Shown here: one piece after another, positions 34,330 through 46,357 of the stretch
How the letters are laid out: each line of letters starts with the position of its first letter
How positions within the stretch are numbered: position 1 is the stretch's first letter
DNA from: Paracoccus yibinensis
Lineage (GTDB): Bacteria; Pseudomonadota; Alphaproteobacteria; Rhodobacterales; Rhodobacteraceae
NCBI RefSeq assembly: GCF_030846195.1
Contig: NZ_JAVCWH010000006.1
Location: 62,001-126,000, forward strand
DNA length: 64,000 nucleotides
Direction of reading: 5' to 3'
Position numbers and translations under genes: made by a program
Notes under the pieces: model-generated
What the model saw: only the letters and a program-made list of their open reading frames with translations
The model's database searches: none
Told to the model about the DNA's origin: nothing

Positions 34330-36554
34330 TGTCCTTCCGCCTGTCCCCGCATCGCCTGCTGCTGTCGGCCATCGTGGCGCTGACCTGGCTTGTGTTGTCG
34401 GTCCCGCTGCCTGCCGCCGCCCAGACGGTGCTGGCCCAGCTTCTTCCCGACCAGATCGCATCCGACCTGGTGCCCGGCGCCGAGGGCTTCGGCCCGCTGC
34501 GCGAGGACCTGGCCGTGGCCCCCGTCCTGAAGGGGGGCGAGACGGTGGCCTGGGCCTTCGTCACCTCGGATTTCGTGGGGACGACGGGCTATTCCGGCAA
34601 GCCCATCCATACGCTGGTGGCCGTGGACCCTGACGCCAGGATCGCGGGCGTCCGGCTGGTCAAGCATTCCGAACCCATCGTCCTGATCGGCATTCCCGAA
34701 GCCAAGGTCCGCGCCCTGGTCGAGGGCTACAAGGGCCTCGACCTGGTGGCCGAGGCGCAGTCGGGCGGCACCACGCACGAGGTGGACATCATATCCGGCG
34801 CCACGGTGACGGTGATGGTGATCGACGATTCCATCGTGCGGTCGGGCCTGAAGGTCGCGCGCGCCCTGGGCCTGGGCGGCCTGGCCCCCGAGGCTGCCGC
34901 GACCGGCCCGCGATACGAGATCGACATGACCGCCCCGGCCCCCGCCGACTGGGCCACGATGGAGGGCGACGGCACCCTGCGCCGCCTGTCGCTGGATGTC
35001 GGCCAGGTGAACGGGGCCTTTGCGGCCAATCCTGACACCCGCGCGGGCCAGCGTGCCCTGACCGAGGCACCCGAGACCACCTTCATCGACATGCAGGTGG
35101 CGCTTGTGTCCGTCCCCGCCATCGGCCGCGCGATCCTGGGCGAGGCGGCGGATGCGAACCTGCGCGGCTGGCTGGCCGAGGGTGATCAGGCCATCGCGGT
35201 CTTTGGCGACGGTCTCTACAGCTTCAAGGGGTCGGGCTATGTGCGCGGGGGCATCTTTGACCGGATCGTGCTGATCCAGGACGACGTGTCGGTGCGTTTC
35301 CGCGACCGCGATCACCGCCGCATCAACGGCATCGCCGCCGAAGGCGCCCCCGGTTTCGCCGAGATGGACCTGTTCCGCATCCCGGCGGGCACCGGCTTCG
35401 ATCCGACCAAACCCTTCCGCATCCAGTTGCTGGTGCATCGAGAGGTCGGGCCGATCGAGAAGGTCTTCCACACCTTCGATCTGGGCTATGAACTGCCGCC
35501 GCAATACCTGCGCCAGATCGCAGCCCCCGCGCCCGTTGCCGCGCCTGCCGCCGCCACCCCGGCCGCGACCGAGGAAACCCAGGCCCAGGCCGAATTGTGG
35601 AAGCGCATCTGGCTGGACGCGCAGGGCAAGATCGCCGTGCTGGGGGTCATGCTGGCGGTGCTGACGGGCGTGTTCTTCTTCCAGCATTACGTGGTCAGGA
35701 ACGAACGGCACTTCTACATCTTCCGCATGGCCTATCTGGCGGTGACGCTGGTGGTGCTGGGCTGGATGTTCAACGCGCAACTGTCGGTCGTGAACCTGAT
35801 GGCGCTGTTCGGCGCGCTGACAACCGGCTTCAGCTGGCAGGCCTTCCTGCTGGACCCGCTGACCTTCATCCTGTGGTTCGCGGTCGCCGCCGCCCTGCTG
35901 TTCTGGGGGCGCGGCGCCTATTGCGGCTGGCTGTGCCCGTTCGGCGCGCTTCAGGAACTGACCAACCAGGTCGCGCGCAAGCTGCGCATCCCGCAATGGA
36001 CCCTGCCCTGGGGCCTGCACGAACGGCTTTGGCCCTTGAAATACATGATCTTCCTGGGCCTGTTCGGCGTCAGCCTGATGAGCGTCGAGCAAGCCGAGCG
36101 CCTGGCCGAGGTCGAGCCGTTCAAGACCGCGATCATCCTGAAATTCGTGCGCGCCTGGCCTTTTGTCGCCTATGCGGTGGCGCTGCTGGTGGCGGGGCTG
36201 TTCGTCGAACGGTTCTATTGCCGGTATCTGTGCCCGCTGGGTGCGGCCCTGGCGATCCCGGCGCGGATCCGCATGTTCGACTGGCTGAAGCGCTATCACG
36301 AATGCGGCAATCCCTGCCAGATCTGCGCCCATGAATGCCCCGTGCAGGCGATCCATCCGACCGGAGAGATCAATCCGAACGAATGCGTCAACTGCCTGCA
36401 TTGCCAGGTGCTCTATCACTCGCCCAAGGTCTGTCCCGTCGTCATCAAGAAGATGAAGCGGCGCGACAAGCTGGCGGCAAGCGCGATCCCCGACCTGGGA
36501 CGGCCCCCTGCGGGCCACCCGAACGCGGCGCGCGTCACCGAACCCTCTCTCTAA
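34326..36554 (+). CDS. nosR: NosR, membrane regulator and electron donor for nitrous oxide reductase
   Basis: A 742-residue protein. After a signal sequence comes a periplasmic FMN-binding domain (about residues 100-200, including [12 protein letters not shown] for covalent flavin). Several membrane helices follow (about 430-680), with cysteine motifs CGWLCPFGA and CRYLCPLGA. The C-terminal cluster-binding segment holds [17 protein letters not shown] and [10 protein letters not shown] for two [4Fe-4S] centres. NosR is needed for nosZ expression and for electron flow to it in vivo. ATG 34326 overlaps the nosC stop. Confidence 0.95.
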   Translation: MMSFRLSPHRLLLSAIVALTWLVLSVPLPAAAQTVLAQLLPDQIASDLVPGAEGFGPLREDLAVAPVLKGGETVAWAFVTSDFVGTTGYSGKPIHTLVAVDPDARIAGVRLVKHSEPIVLIGIPEAKVRALVEGYKGLDLVAEAQSGGTTHEVDIISGATVTVMVIDDSIVRSGLKVARALGLGGLAPEAAATGPRYEIDMTAPAPADWATMEGDGTLRRLSLDVGQVNGAFAANPDTRAGQRALTEAPETTFIDMQVALVSVPAIGRAILGEAADANLRGWLAEGDQAIAVFGDGLYSFKGSGYVRGGIFDRIVLIQDDVSVRFRDRDHRRINGIAAEGAPGFAEMDLFRIPAGTGFDPTKPFRIQLLVHREVGPIEKVFHTFDLGYELPPQYLRQIAAPAPVAAPAAATPAATEETQAQAELWKRIWLDAQGKIAVLGVMLAVLTGVFFFQHYVVRNERHFYIFRMAYLAVTLVVLGWMFNAQLSVVNLMALFGALTTGFSWQAFLLDPLTFILWFAVAAALLFWGRGAYCGWLCPFGALQELTNQVARKLRIPQWTLPWGLHERLWPLKYMIFLGLFGVSLMSVEQAERLAEVEPFKTAIILKFVRAWPFVAYAVALLVAGLFVERFYCRYLCPLGAALAIPARIRMFDWLKRYHECGNPCQICAHECPVQAIHPTGEINPNECVNCLHCQVLYHSPKVCPVVIKKMKRRDKLAASAIPDLGRPPAGHPNAARVTEPSL

Positions 36555-36574
36555 GACAACAACAGGAGACAACC

Positions 36575-38521
36575 ATGGAGATCAACGAAAGACGGGGCCT
36601 CAGCCGGCGGATGCTGCTGGGCGCGACGGCCGGGGGTGCTGCGGCCGCCACGGCCTTCGGCGGGCGGCTGGCGCTTGGCCTGGGCGGGGCTGCGGGCGTG
36701 ACCGCGGCAACCGCAGGCGCGGCAGCTGCGGCCACCGGGGCGGACGGCAGCATCGCGCCGGGCCAGTTGGACACCTATTACGGCTTCTGGTCGTCCGGCC
36801 AGACCGGGGAAATGCGCATTCTGGGCATCCCGTCCATGCGCGAACTGATGCGGGTGCCGGTGTTCAACCGCTGTTCCGCGACCGGCTGGGGGCAGACGAA
36901 CGAATCGCTGCGCGTCCTGGAACGGTCGATGACCGAGAAGACGAAAAAGATCCTGGCCGCCAACAACAAGCGCATCCCCGACAACGGCGACTTGCACCAC
37001 GTCCACATGTCCTTCACCGAGGGCAAGTATGACGGCCGCTATCTGTTCATGAACGACAAGGCCAACACCCGCGTGGCCCGCGTGCGCTGCGATGTGATGA
37101 AGGCCGACGCGATCCTGGAGATCCCGAACGCGAAAAGCATCCACGGGTTGCGCCCGCAGAAATGGCCGCGCTCGAACTATGTCTTCTGCAATGGCGAGGA
37201 CGAGGCGCCGCTGATCAACGACGGCTCGACCATGACGGACGTGTCCACCTATGTGAACATCTTCACCGCCGTCGATGCCGACAAGTGGGACGTGGCCTGG
37301 CAGGTGCAGGTGTCGGGCAACCTGGACAACTGCGACGCGGATTACGACGGCAAATACGCCTTCTCGACCTCCTACAACTCGGAAATGGGGATGACCCTGG
37401 CCGAGATGACGGAATCCGAGATGGACCATGTCGTCGTCTTCAACATCGCGGAAATCGAAAAGGCCGTGGCCGAGGGCCGTTATCAGGAAGTGAACGGCGT
37501 CAAGGTTCTGGACGGCCGCAAGGAAGCCAACAGCCAGTTCACCCGATACATCCCGGTGGCAAACAACCCGCATGGCTGCAACATGGCCCCTGACAGGAAG
37601 CACCTGTGCATCGGCGGCAAGCTGTCGCCCACGGTGACGGTGCTGGACGTGACGAAATTCGACGCCCTGTTCACCGAAAACGCCGATCCGCGCAGCGCGG
37701 TGGTGGCCGAACCGGAACTGGGCCTCGGGCCGCTTCACACCGCCTTTGACGGGCGCGGCAACGCCTATACCTCGCTGTTTTTGGACAGCCAGGTCGTCAA
37801 GTGGAACATCGCCGACGCCATCCGCGCCTATGGGGGCGAACAGGTCGATCCGATCAAGGACAAGCTGGACGTGCAATACCAGCCGGGCCACCTGAAGATC
37901 GTCATGGGCGAGACGCTGGACGCGCAGAACGACTGGCTGGTCTGCCTGTGCAAGTTCTCGAAGGACCGCTTCCTGAACGTGGGTCCCTTGAAGCCCGAGA
38001 ACGACCAGCTGATCGACATCTCGGGCGACAAGATGGTGCTGGTCCATGACGGCCCGACCTTCGCCGAACCCCATGACGCGATCGCCGTCGATCCGGCGAT
38101 CCTGTCGGGGATCAAGTCGGTCTGGGACCGTCAGGATCCGATGTGGGCCGAGACCCGCAAGCAGGCCGAGGCGGACGGCGTCAACATCGACGACTGGACC
38201 GACACGGTGATCCGCGACGGCAACAAGGTCCGCGTCTACATGACCAGCGTGGCGCCGAACTTCAGCCTGGAAAGCTTCACGGTGAAGGAAGGCGACGAGG
38301 TGACGGTCATCATCACCAACATGGACGAGATCGACGACCTGACCCACGGCTTCACCATGGGCAACCACAGCGTCGCGATGGAGATCGGGCCGCAGCAGAC
38401 CAGCTCGGTCACCTTCGTGGCGGGCGCGCCCGGCGTTTACTGGTATTACTGCCAGTGGTTCTGCCACGCGCTCCACATGGAGATGCGCGGCCGCATGTTC
38501 GTCGAACCGAAAGCCGCCTGA
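36575..38521 (+). CDS. nosZ: Nitrous oxide reductase NosZ
   Basis: A 648-residue clade I (Tat-exported) N2O reductase that reduces N2O to N2 in the periplasm. The N terminus carries a twin-arginine signal (LSRRMLLGA). The N-terminal seven-bladed propeller supplies histidines for the CuZ centre ([23 protein letters not shown]). The C-terminal cupredoxin holds CuA ligands in [12 protein letters not shown] (Cys626, Cys630, His634, Met637). AGGAG lies 6 nt before ATG 36575, only 20 nt after nosR. All visible copper ligands are intact, so the enzyme should be functional. Confidence 0.97.
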   Translation: MEINERRGLSRRMLLGATAGGAAAATAFGGRLALGLGGAAGVTAATAGAAAAATGADGSIAPGQLDTYYGFWSSGQTGEMRILGIPSMRELMRVPVFNRCSATGWGQTNESLRVLERSMTEKTKKILAANNKRIPDNGDLHHVHMSFTEGKYDGRYLFMNDKANTRVARVRCDVMKADAILEIPNAKSIHGLRPQKWPRSNYVFCNGEDEAPLINDGSTMTDVSTYVNIFTAVDADKWDVAWQVQVSGNLDNCDADYDGKYAFSTSYNSEMGMTLAEMTESEMDHVVVFNIAEIEKAVAEGRYQEVNGVKVLDGRKEANSQFTRYIPVANNPHGCNMAPDRKHLCIGGKLSPTVTVLDVTKFDALFTENADPRSAVVAEPELGLGPLHTAFDGRGNAYTSLFLDSQVVKWNIADAIRAYGGEQVDPIKDKLDVQYQPGHLKIVMGETLDAQNDWLVCLCKFSKDRFLNVGPLKPENDQLIDISGDKMVLVHDGPTFAEPHDAIAVDPAILSGIKSVWDRQDPMWAETRKQAEADGVNIDDWTDTVIRDGNKVRVYMTSVAPNFSLESFTVKEGDEVTVIITNMDEIDDLTHGFTMGNHSVAMEIGPQQTSSVTFVAGAPGVYWYYCQWFCHALHMEMRGRMFVEPKAA

Positions 38522-38523
38522 CC

Positions 38524-39852
38524 ATGCGCCTGCTTGTCCTGATCCTTGGCCTGCTGAGCGCCCTGCCTGCCCTTGGGGCAGAGCAGGACGTGGCGCCCGG
38601 ACCGGGCAGGCTGGCCGCTGCCATCGCCGGGGCAGCCCCCGGCGATGTGCTGGTGCTGACCGACGGGGCCTATCCCGGCCCCGTCACCATCGACCGCCCC
38701 CTGACGATCACCGGCCCCGAAGGCGCGGTGGTGGACGGGCAGCGCCAGGGGACGGTCATCACCATCGACGCGCCCGACGTGGTGCTGCGCGGCTTCACCG
38801 TCACCGGGTCCGGCGGCAAGAACGAGGATCTGGACGCGGGCGTGAAGATCCTGAAGGGCGCCGACCGCGCGGTGATCGACCGGCTGGTTTTGACCGACAA
38901 CATGCACGGCATCGACGTGCATGGCGGACGCGACGCCCAGGTGACGGGAAACCGCATCACCGGACGTCAGGACCTGCACATGAACAAGCGCGGCAACGGC
39001 ATCTATGTCTGGAACAGCCCCGGCACGCTGCTGGACGGCAACGTGATCCGATACGGCCGCGACGGCATCTTTTCCAACGCAAGCGCCTCCAGCATCTATC
39101 GCAACAATGTCATGCGCGACCTGCGCTTTGCCGTGCATTTCATGTATACCCGCAACACGGAAGTGTCGGGCAACATCAGCATCGGCAACCACCTGGGCTT
39201 CGCCATCATGTTTTCCGACCGGGCGAAGATTCTCAACAACCTCAGCCTGGGAGATCGGGAACACGGCTTGATGCTGAACTATGCCAACAATGCCGACGTG
39301 ACCGGGAACCTGATCCGGGGCGGGACCAAGAAATGCCTGTTCATCTATAACGCCCACAAGAACCTGATCTGGGACAACCGCTTCGAAGGTTGCGGCATCG
39401 GCATCCACTTCACCGCCGGTTCGGAAAAGAACGTGCTGACCGGCAATGCCTTTGTGGGCAACCGCGAACAGGTGAAATACGTCGGCACCCGCTTCATGGA
39501 ATGGAGCCACGAGGGGCGCGGCAACTTCTGGTCCGACCACCCGGCCTATGACCTGAACGGCGACGGGGTGGCCGACGGCACCTATCGCCCGAACGACCTG
39601 ATCGACCATATCCTGTGGTCGCAACCGGCGGCGGCCCTTCTGACCGGATCGCCCGCCGTGCAGCTTGTCCGCTGGAGCCAGTCGAGCTTTCCCGCCACGC
39701 TGCCGGGCGGCGTCACCGACAGCCATCCGCTGATGCGCCCCCTGACCATCCCCGTCGCCCCAGACATCCAGGCCTTCGAGGCCGAGGTCGCCGGACGCTG
39801 GGCCAAAGGAAATTACGATGACATCGACCCTGACGATATCGCATCTCACTAA
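38524..39852 (+). CDS. nosD: NosD, periplasmic copper-centre assembly protein
   Basis: A 442-residue protein with a signal peptide (MRLLVLILGLLSALPALGA) and a right-handed parallel beta-helix of CASH/NosD repeats. Recurrent Asn-Gly-containing rungs such as GNRITG, DGNVIRYGRDGIF, SGNISIGNHLG and TGNAFVGN are visible. NosD works with the NosFY ABC transporter to mature the CuZ centre of NosZ. It begins 2 nt after the nosZ stop and overlaps nosF by 35 nt. Confidence 0.95.
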   Translation: MRLLVLILGLLSALPALGAEQDVAPGPGRLAAAIAGAAPGDVLVLTDGAYPGPVTIDRPLTITGPEGAVVDGQRQGTVITIDAPDVVLRGFTVTGSGGKNEDLDAGVKILKGADRAVIDRLVLTDNMHGIDVHGGRDAQVTGNRITGRQDLHMNKRGNGIYVWNSPGTLLDGNVIRYGRDGIFSNASASSIYRNNVMRDLRFAVHFMYTRNTEVSGNISIGNHLGFAIMFSDRAKILNNLSLGDREHGLMLNYANNADVTGNLIRGGTKKCLFIYNAHKNLIWDNRFEGCGIGIHFTAGSEKNVLTGNAFVGNREQVKYVGTRFMEWSHEGRGNFWSDHPAYDLNGDGVADGTYRPNDLIDHILWSQPAAALLTGSPAVQLVRWSQSSFPATLPGGVTDSHPLMRPLTIPVAPDIQAFEAEVAGRWAKGNYDDIDPDDIASH

Positions 39853-40714
39853 ACGCTTCGCGGGGGTCGAGGCGCTGCGCGACGTGTCGCTGACGGTGGA
39901 AGCCGGGCAGCGGGTGGCGCTGCTGGGCCATAACGGCGCGGGCAAGTCCACGATGATGAAGATCATCCTGGGCCTGATCCCCTTTGACGAAGGCGCGGTC
40001 ACGGTCTGCGGCGCGGCCCCCGGGTCTGCTGCGGCGCGCGCGCAGGTGGCCTATCTGCCGGAAAACGCGGCCTTCCACCCGGCCCTGACGGGCGAGGAGC
40101 AGATCCGCCATTACCTGTCCCTGCGCGGCGAACGCCCGGCGCAGGCCCTGGACCTGCTGGCCCGCGTGGGGCTGGAGGGTGCCGCGAAACGGCGCATCGG
40201 CACCTATTCCAAGGGGATGCGGCAGCGCGTGGGCCTGGCGCAGGCGCTGATCGGCAGGCCGCGCCTGCTGGTCCTGGACGAACCCACCTCGGGGCTTGAT
40301 CCGGTGTCGCGGCGCGATTTCTATGCGCTGCTGGACGATCTGGCGGCGGGGGGCACGGCGATCCTGCTGTCATCGCACGCCCTGACCGAGGTCGAGGCGC
40401 GGACCGACCGTATCCTGATTCTGTCGGGGGGGCGGTTGATGGCCGAAGGGTCACTGGCCGACCTGCGCCGCAAGGCCGCCCTGCCGGTCGCAATCAGCGT
40501 GGCGCCCGCACAGGGCCAGAAGGCGGCGCTGTCCGCCGCGCTGCCGATGGCGCGGGCCAATGGCGACGGGCGGCTGCACCTGGACATCGCCCAAGGCGAC
40601 AAGCTGGCGATCCTGGCGCGCATCACCGGCCTGCCGCAGGTCGAGGATCTGGAGGTGATCCCGCCCAGCCTGGAAGACATCTATTCCCATTTCAGCAGAA
40701 GGGACGGGCAATGA
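39818..40714 (+). CDS. nosF: NosF, ABC ATPase for NosZ maturation
   Basis: A 298-residue ABC ATPase. Walker A is GHNGAGKST (about residues 35-43), the signature is YSKGMRQRVGLAQAL, Walker B is LLVLDEPTSGLDP, and the switch His lies in LLSSHAL. It pairs with NosY and NosD to supply sulfur or another component for the CuZ cluster. The start ATG lies inside the 3' end of nosD, 35 nt before its end, showing tight coupling. Its stop overlaps nosY by 4 nt. Confidence 0.95.
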   Translation: MTSTLTISHLTKRFAGVEALRDVSLTVEAGQRVALLGHNGAGKSTMMKIILGLIPFDEGAVTVCGAAPGSAAARAQVAYLPENAAFHPALTGEEQIRHYLSLRGERPAQALDLLARVGLEGAAKRRIGTYSKGMRQRVGLAQALIGRPRLLVLDEPTSGLDPVSRRDFYALLDDLAAGGTAILLSSHALTEVEARTDRILILSGGRLMAEGSLADLRRKAALPVAISVAPAQGQKAALSAALPMARANGDGRLHLDIAQGDKLAILARITGLPQVEDLEVIPPSLEDIYSHFSRRDGQ

Positions 40715-41532
40715 ACCGGATCCTGTCCACCGCCGGTGTCGAATTCCGCATCGCGCTGCGCAACCGCTGGGTCGCCATCGCCGTCCTGCTGATGGTGGTC
40801 TTCGCCCTGGTCCTGGCCGCCGCAGGGGCCGCGCCCACGGGCGACATCGGCGCCGACCGGCTGTCGGTCATCGTGGCCTCGCTGACCTCGCTGGCGGTCT
40901 ATCTGGTGCCGCTGATCGCGCTTCTGATGAGCTTTGATGCCATCGCGGGCGAGGTGGAACGCGGCACCCTGCCGCTGCTGCTGACCTATCCCGTTTCGCG
41001 GGCGCAGGTCCTGGCGGGCAAGCTGCTGGCGCATCTGGCGATCCTGACGCTGGCGGTTTGTGCCGGCTATGGCGCGGCGGCGGGGGCGGCCTTCTGGATG
41101 GATCCGGCATCGGTGGCCGGCCTGCCCGCGCTGCTGCGGCTGGTGGCCAGTTCCGTCCTGCTGGGCGCGACCTTCCTGGGGGCGGGCTATGCGCTGTCGG
41201 CCCTGGCGCGCCGCCCGTCCGGCGCGGCGGGGCTGGCGGTCGGGCTGTGGCTGGGGGCGGTGGTCCTTTACGACCTGGTGCTGCTGGCGCTGATCGTGTC
41301 GGATGGGGGCGGCGCGCTGACGACCCAAGGCCTGCCCTTCGCGCTGCTGGCCAATCCTGCCGATGCCTTCCGCCTGTTCAACCTGGCCGCGGCAGAAGCC
41401 AGTGCCGCCGCGGGCGGGATGGGCGGCGCGGCGGCGGCCATTCCCCTGTGGCAATCGGCACTGTCCATCGCCCTTTGGCCGCTGCTGGCCCTGATGCTGG
41501 CCGTGGCCGCCTTCCGAAAGGTCACGCCATGA
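40711..41532 (+). CDS. nosY: NosY, ABC permease for NosZ maturation
   Basis: A 273-residue membrane protein of the ABC-2 type with about six hydrophobic segments. The cytoplasmic start FRIALRNRWVAIAVLLMVV and the segment EVERGTLPLLLTYPVSRAQVLAGK are characteristic. It forms the transmembrane part of the NosFY transporter. ATGA overlaps join it to nosF before and nosL after. Confidence 0.93.
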   Translation: MNRILSTAGVEFRIALRNRWVAIAVLLMVVFALVLAAAGAAPTGDIGADRLSVIVASLTSLAVYLVPLIALLMSFDAIAGEVERGTLPLLLTYPVSRAQVLAGKLLAHLAILTLAVCAGYGAAAGAAFWMDPASVAGLPALLRLVASSVLLGATFLGAGYALSALARRPSGAAGLAVGLWLGAVVLYDLVLLALIVSDGGGALTTQGLPFALLANPADAFRLFNLAAAEASAAAGGMGGAAAAIPLWQSALSIALWPLLALMLAVAAFRKVTP

Positions 41533-42101
41533 GACCCGCCCTGATCCTGGCCCTGTGCCTGTCCCTCGCCGCCTGCCGCGAGGAGGTCGCGCAGGACACC
41601 ACACCCGTCGAACTGACCGCCGAGACGCTGGGCCATTTCTGCCAGATGAACCTTCTGGAACATCCCGGCCCCAAGGCGCAGGTGCATCTGGAAGGGATGC
41701 CCGGCACGCCCCTGTTCTTCAGCCAGGTCCGGGACGCCATCGCCTATGCCCGCCTGCCCGAACAAAGCCACCCCATTCTGGCAATGCAGGTCAACGACAT
41801 GGGCGCGGCCGGCGCGACCTGGGACGATCCGGGCCGAGGCAACTGGATCGATGCCGATGACGCCTTCTTCGTCCTGGGTTCCGCGCGGACCGGCGGCATG
41901 GGTGCGCCCGAGGCCGTGCCCTTTGGCACCAATGACGCAGCCCAGGCCTTTGCCGCGCAGGAAGGCGGCACAGTGATGCGCCTGGGGGACATCCCCGATG
42001 ATCTGGTCCTGACGCCCGAGGAAACCGCCCCCGAGGAAACCGCCGACGATGCCGATTTCGAGAACCGCCTGCGCGCCTTGTCGCGCGAGCCGAGGGGATA
42101 A
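41529..42101 (+). CDS. nosL: NosL, copper chaperone lipoprotein
   Basis: A 190-residue outer-facing lipoprotein. The lipobox is LSLAAC (Cys16), followed by the NosL domain with the Cu(I)-binding CQMNLLEHPGPKAQVHL segment, where Cys and Met ligands are typical. An acidic Glu/Ala-rich stretch ends the protein. NosL delivers Cu(I) to apo-NosZ. ATG 41529 overlaps the nosY stop. Confidence 0.93.
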   Translation: MRPALILALCLSLAACREEVAQDTTPVELTAETLGHFCQMNLLEHPGPKAQVHLEGMPGTPLFFSQVRDAIAYARLPEQSHPILAMQVNDMGAAGATWDDPGRGNWIDADDAFFVLGSARTGGMGAPEAVPFGTNDAAQAFAAQEGGTVMRLGDIPDDLVLTPEETAPEETADDADFENRLRALSREPRG

Positions 42102-42104
42102 GCC

Positions 42105-43001
42105 ATGACCCTGACCCGCCGCCGCTTCCTGGCCATTTCCGCCACCGCAGCCTGCCTGCCTGGCGCGCTTGCCGCCGCGCCCCGGTATTGGTCGGGGCAG
42201 GCGCTTGGCGCGCGCGCCTCGATCCGGCTGGACCACCCGGACGCGCCCGCGATCACCGCCCGCTGCCTGGCCGAGATCGACAGGCTGGAAAACATCCTGT
42301 CGCTTTACCGCGCAGACAGCGCCCTGTCGCAGTTGAACCGGACGGGGCGGCTGGACAATCCGCCGTTCGAGCTGCTGGACTGCCTGTCGCAGGCGGGCGC
42401 GGTGCATCGCGCCAGCGGCGGGGCGTTCGACGTGACGGTGCAACCGCTGTGGGCCGTGTGGGCCGAAGCCGCTGTGCAGGGCCGCCGCCCGACACCCGCC
42501 GAACGCGAAGCGGCCCTGGAACGGGGCGGCTGGGACGGGGTGCGGATGTCGCCCGAGGCGATCATCCTGCGCCCCGGCCAGGCGCTGACCCTGAACGGCA
42601 GCGGCCAGGGCTATGTCGCCGACCGCGTGGCGGCGCTGCTGGAAGCGCAGGGGCTGACCGACATCCTGATAGACACGGGCGAGTTGCGCGCCTTGGGCCA
42701 GCGGTCCTGGCCGGTGCGCACAGCCCAGGGCGGCAGCGTCCCGCTGTCGGCGCGTGCCCTGGCGAGTTCAGCGCCTCTGGGCACCTGCTTCGACGCGGGC
42801 GGGCGGGACGGGCACATCCTGGATCCGCGCACGGGCGGGCCGGTGGCTTCACCCTGGGAAGCCATCACGATTTCCGCGCCAAGCGCCGCGCTTGCCGATG
42901 CGCTGTCCACCGCCGCCTGTCTGATGCGGAACCGGGACGAACTGGACGGGCTGATGGCGGCCTTCCCGGCCGCCCGGCTGGAGGAGGCGCGCCCCGCCTG
43001 A
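42105..43001 (+). CDS. nosX: NosX, ApbE-family FMN transferase
   Basis: A 298-residue ApbE-like flavin transferase with a twin-arginine signal (LTRRRFLAI). Conserved regions are RLENILSLYRADSALSQLNR, ASGGAFDVTVQPLWAVW, LNGSGQGYVADRVAALL and GRDGHILDPRTGGPV. It attaches FMN covalently to the periplasmic domain of NosR. It ends the nos operon, 3 nt after nosL, and converges with a glycosyltransferase gene only 4 nt away. Confidence 0.93.
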   Translation: MTLTRRRFLAISATAACLPGALAAAPRYWSGQALGARASIRLDHPDAPAITARCLAEIDRLENILSLYRADSALSQLNRTGRLDNPPFELLDCLSQAGAVHRASGGAFDVTVQPLWAVWAEAAVQGRRPTPAEREAALERGGWDGVRMSPEAIILRPGQALTLNGSGQGYVADRVAALLEAQGLTDILIDTGELRALGQRSWPVRTAQGGSVPLSARALASSAPLGTCFDAGGRDGHILDPRTGGPVASPWEAITISAPSAALADALSTAACLMRNRDELDGLMAAFPAARLEEARPA

Positions 43002-43005
43002 GCGG

Positions 43006-44046
43006 TTACAGGCCTGACAGCACCCGGCTGGCGTGGTCCGCCATCTGCTGCCAGCCCGGCAACGCCGCGCCTGCGGCCATGGCGGCATCTGCCATCGCCT
43101 GCCGCCTGCCCCTGTCCCGAAGGAGGCCGCGCAGGGCATCGGCAAAGGCCGCCGCGTCCCCCGGCGGGACCAGCAGGCCCGCCGCCGGCGGCACGGTGTC
43201 CGGGACCGCGCCCGCGTGGCAGCTGACGATGGGCAAGCCCCGGACCAGGGCCTCGTCGAAGACGATGCCGTGGCCTTCATACCAGGTCGCCAAGGCAAAG
43301 ACCGAGGCGCGCGAATAAAGCGTCTCAAGCTCATCCGCCGAAACACGGCCCGCCAGGCGGATCCGGGGGGTGACGGGACTTGCCGCCCGCTGGCGTTCCA
43401 GGGCTGCGGCATGGTCGCGGTTCCAGGGATTGCCCACGATCACCGCCTGCCAGTCCAGATCCGCCAGCCGGGACAGCGCGTCGATCAGCACGTCATGGCC
43501 CTTGCGCGGGTGCAGGATCCCGACCGACAGGATCAGCGGCGGGGTGGAGGGGGCAGGGGGCAGCGTCGGGCGATCGACGCCGGGGCGCAGGACGGTGATG
43601 GCATCGGGAACCACGCCATAGCGGTCGGTCAGGATGCGGCGGGTATGCGGGCTGGGCACCAGCACATGCCGGACCAGCCGCAGATTGTCCCGCTCGGTGC
43701 GGAACAACTGGTCGCGGCGCGCGGGCGAAAGCCCGGTTTCCAGGGCCAGCGGATGATGGATCATCGCCACCAGCGGCGCACGGACCTGTGCCAGCCCGGC
43801 CGTATCAATCGCGCCGAAGACCAGCCCGTCCAGGATCAAGGGCCGGTCGGGGGGAACCTCTGCCAAGGCCGCGACCGCCGCCGCCGTGTCGGTATCCGAG
43901 GGGTCGGGAAAGCTGGCGGGCAGCACCAGGTGCCGCACGTCATGGCCCGCCTGCCGCAGCCCCATCAGCAGGCGGCGTTCATAGATGAAGCCCCCGGTCA
44001 GGGTGGCGATGTCGCCCGGAATGGCAAAGGCCAGCGGGCGCGTCAC
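43006..44046 (-). CDS. Glycosyltransferase family 4 (GT-B fold)
   Basis: A 346-residue retaining glycosyltransferase. The start FAIPGDIATLTGGFIYERRLL shows the GG acceptor loop, then LILSVGILHPRKGHDVLIDAL, and the donor-site pattern EGHGIVFDEALVRGLPIVSC with the EX7E spacing. The start is GTG 44046, overlapping the permease stop (GTGA), so it is the last gene of a long minus-strand unit. A glycosyltransferase coupled to an ABC importer is unusual. Donor and acceptor are unknown. Confidence 0.83.
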   Translation of the reverse strand: MTRPLAFAIPGDIATLTGGFIYERRLLMGLRQAGHDVRHLVLPASFPDPSDTDTAAAVAALAEVPPDRPLILDGLVFGAIDTAGLAQVRAPLVAMIHHPLALETGLSPARRDQLFRTERDNLRLVRHVLVPSPHTRRILTDRYGVVPDAITVLRPGVDRPTLPPAPSTPPLILSVGILHPRKGHDVLIDALSRLADLDWQAVIVGNPWNRDHAAALERQRAASPVTPRIRLAGRVSADELETLYSRASVFALATWYEGHGIVFDEALVRGLPIVSCHAGAVPDTVPPAAGLLVPPGDAAAFADALRGLLRDRGRRQAMADAAMAAGAALPGWQQMADHASRVLSGL

Positions 44047-45571
44047 GGGCGCACCTGTTCGGGGGCCATGACCGACAGCACCCGCCGTTCCGCCCAGGCG
44101 ATGCCCCCATAGATCGTCGCCGAGATCAGCGTCACCGCCACCATCGCCAGCCACAGCATGGTATAATCCGACACCGAGGCCGACAGCGCCATCAGGTTGC
44201 CCAGGCCCCGCCCGGTCGCCAGCCATTCGGCGACGGTCGCGGCCAGGATGGCGGCGGGCACGCTCATCCTGGCGGATGCGAACAGGGCGGGCAGCATGGC
44301 GGGGATGCGGACATGCAGCATCTGTCGCCAAGGCCCGCTTGCATGGCTGCGGAACAGATCCAGGATCGGGCCGGGCGCCTGGCGCAAGCCCTGCTGGCAG
44401 GCGACGAAGGTGGGAAAGAACACCATCACCGCGACCAGCGTTACCGTTCCCGCTGCGCCCCGCCCCAGCAGCAACACGATCAACGGCGCGGTCGTCACGA
44501 TCGGAATGGACCGCAGCGCCACGGCAAGCGGCACCGTCAATCCCGCAAGGCCCGGCCGCAGCGACAGAAGCACCGCAAGCCCGGCCCCCAGGGCCAGCCC
44601 GGCCAGGTATCCGGGAACCGCCAGTGCCAGGGTCTTCGCCGCAGCGTCAAGCAGGGCCGCCCGCGTGTCGGGCGATCCGAAAAAGGCCGCCGCGACATCG
44701 GGCGGGCGCTTGGCAAGGAAGGGGTTCAGGTCCAGAAGCTCTACCCCCGCCCACCACAGCGTCAGGGCAGCGGCGGTCAGCAGGGCGGTGTCTGCCAGCC
44801 TGCGGGCGGGCGATCCGCGGATCAGGCGCGGGGGTGCCAGGATCACCGGCGGCGCGCCGGGCAAGGCCCTGCGCCCGGCCCAGCCAATCGCGGCATAGAC
44901 GGCGATCGACAACCCCGCCGCGACGACCGCCATCGACCACAGCGCGGCAATGTCCAGGTCGCGGGTAAAGCGGATCGTCAGGACGCCCAGGCCTCGTTCA
45001 GCCCCCGTGAACTCGCCCACCATGGCGCCCAGGATCGCAGCGGGGGCCGAGATTTGCAGCCCCGCCAGCAGATAGGGCAGCGAGGCGCGGGCGCGGACAT
45101 GGGCCAGTTCGGCCCATCGGCCCCGGCCATAGCTTTGCACCAGATCCAGCCAGGCAGACGGGATCGCCCGCAGCCCCGCCAGCATCGGGATCAGCGTGGT
45201 GTAATACACGGCAAGTGCCGCCAGCACGATCTGCGGTCCGTCGCCCGGTCCCATCAACACGCGCAGGATCGGCCCGGTGGCGATCAGGGGCAGGCAGAAG
45301 ACCACAAGCGCCAGCCCCGCCACCAGGTTCTGCGCGCGCGGCCACAGCGCGGCGATCACGGCAAGGCCGAGGGCGGCCGCGTTGCCCAGCACGAAGCCCC
45401 AGGCGGCATTCGCCAGCGTGACCGCCACGGCGCGGCCCGTCAGGCCGGGGTTCGACCACAGCCAGCCGGCCACCTCCAGCGGTCCGGCCAGCGGCCAGCC
45501 GCCGCCGGCAAGCGCCAGCCCCTGCCACAAGGCCAGAAGCGCGGCCAATCCTGTCCAGCGGGCCGCAGGCG

Positions 45572-45575
<4 letters not shown>
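44043..45575 (-). CDS. Fused tandem ABC permease (two TauC/SsuC-type domains)
   Basis: A 510-residue protein made of two BPD_transp_1 permease domains (about residues 1-245 and 260-505). Each has its EAA loop: AELAHVRARASLPYLLAGLQ in the first and RQMLHVRIPAMLPALFASAR in the second. Normally two identical chains form this channel; here both halves are in one polypeptide, and their sequences have diverged. It overlaps the ATPase gene upstream and the glycosyltransferase gene downstream by 4 nt each. The transported substrate follows from the binding protein and is probably a heterocycle or sulfonate-like compound. Confidence 0.85.

Positions 45576-46349
<774 letters not shown>

Positions 46350-46357
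<8 letters not shown>

Noticed and set aside
34305..36572. 755-codon minus-strand frame
   Set aside because: Antisense shadow of nosR, whose plus-strand reading carries all the expected iron-sulfur motifs.
36551..38476. 641-codon minus-strand frame
   Set aside because: Antisense shadow of nosZ.
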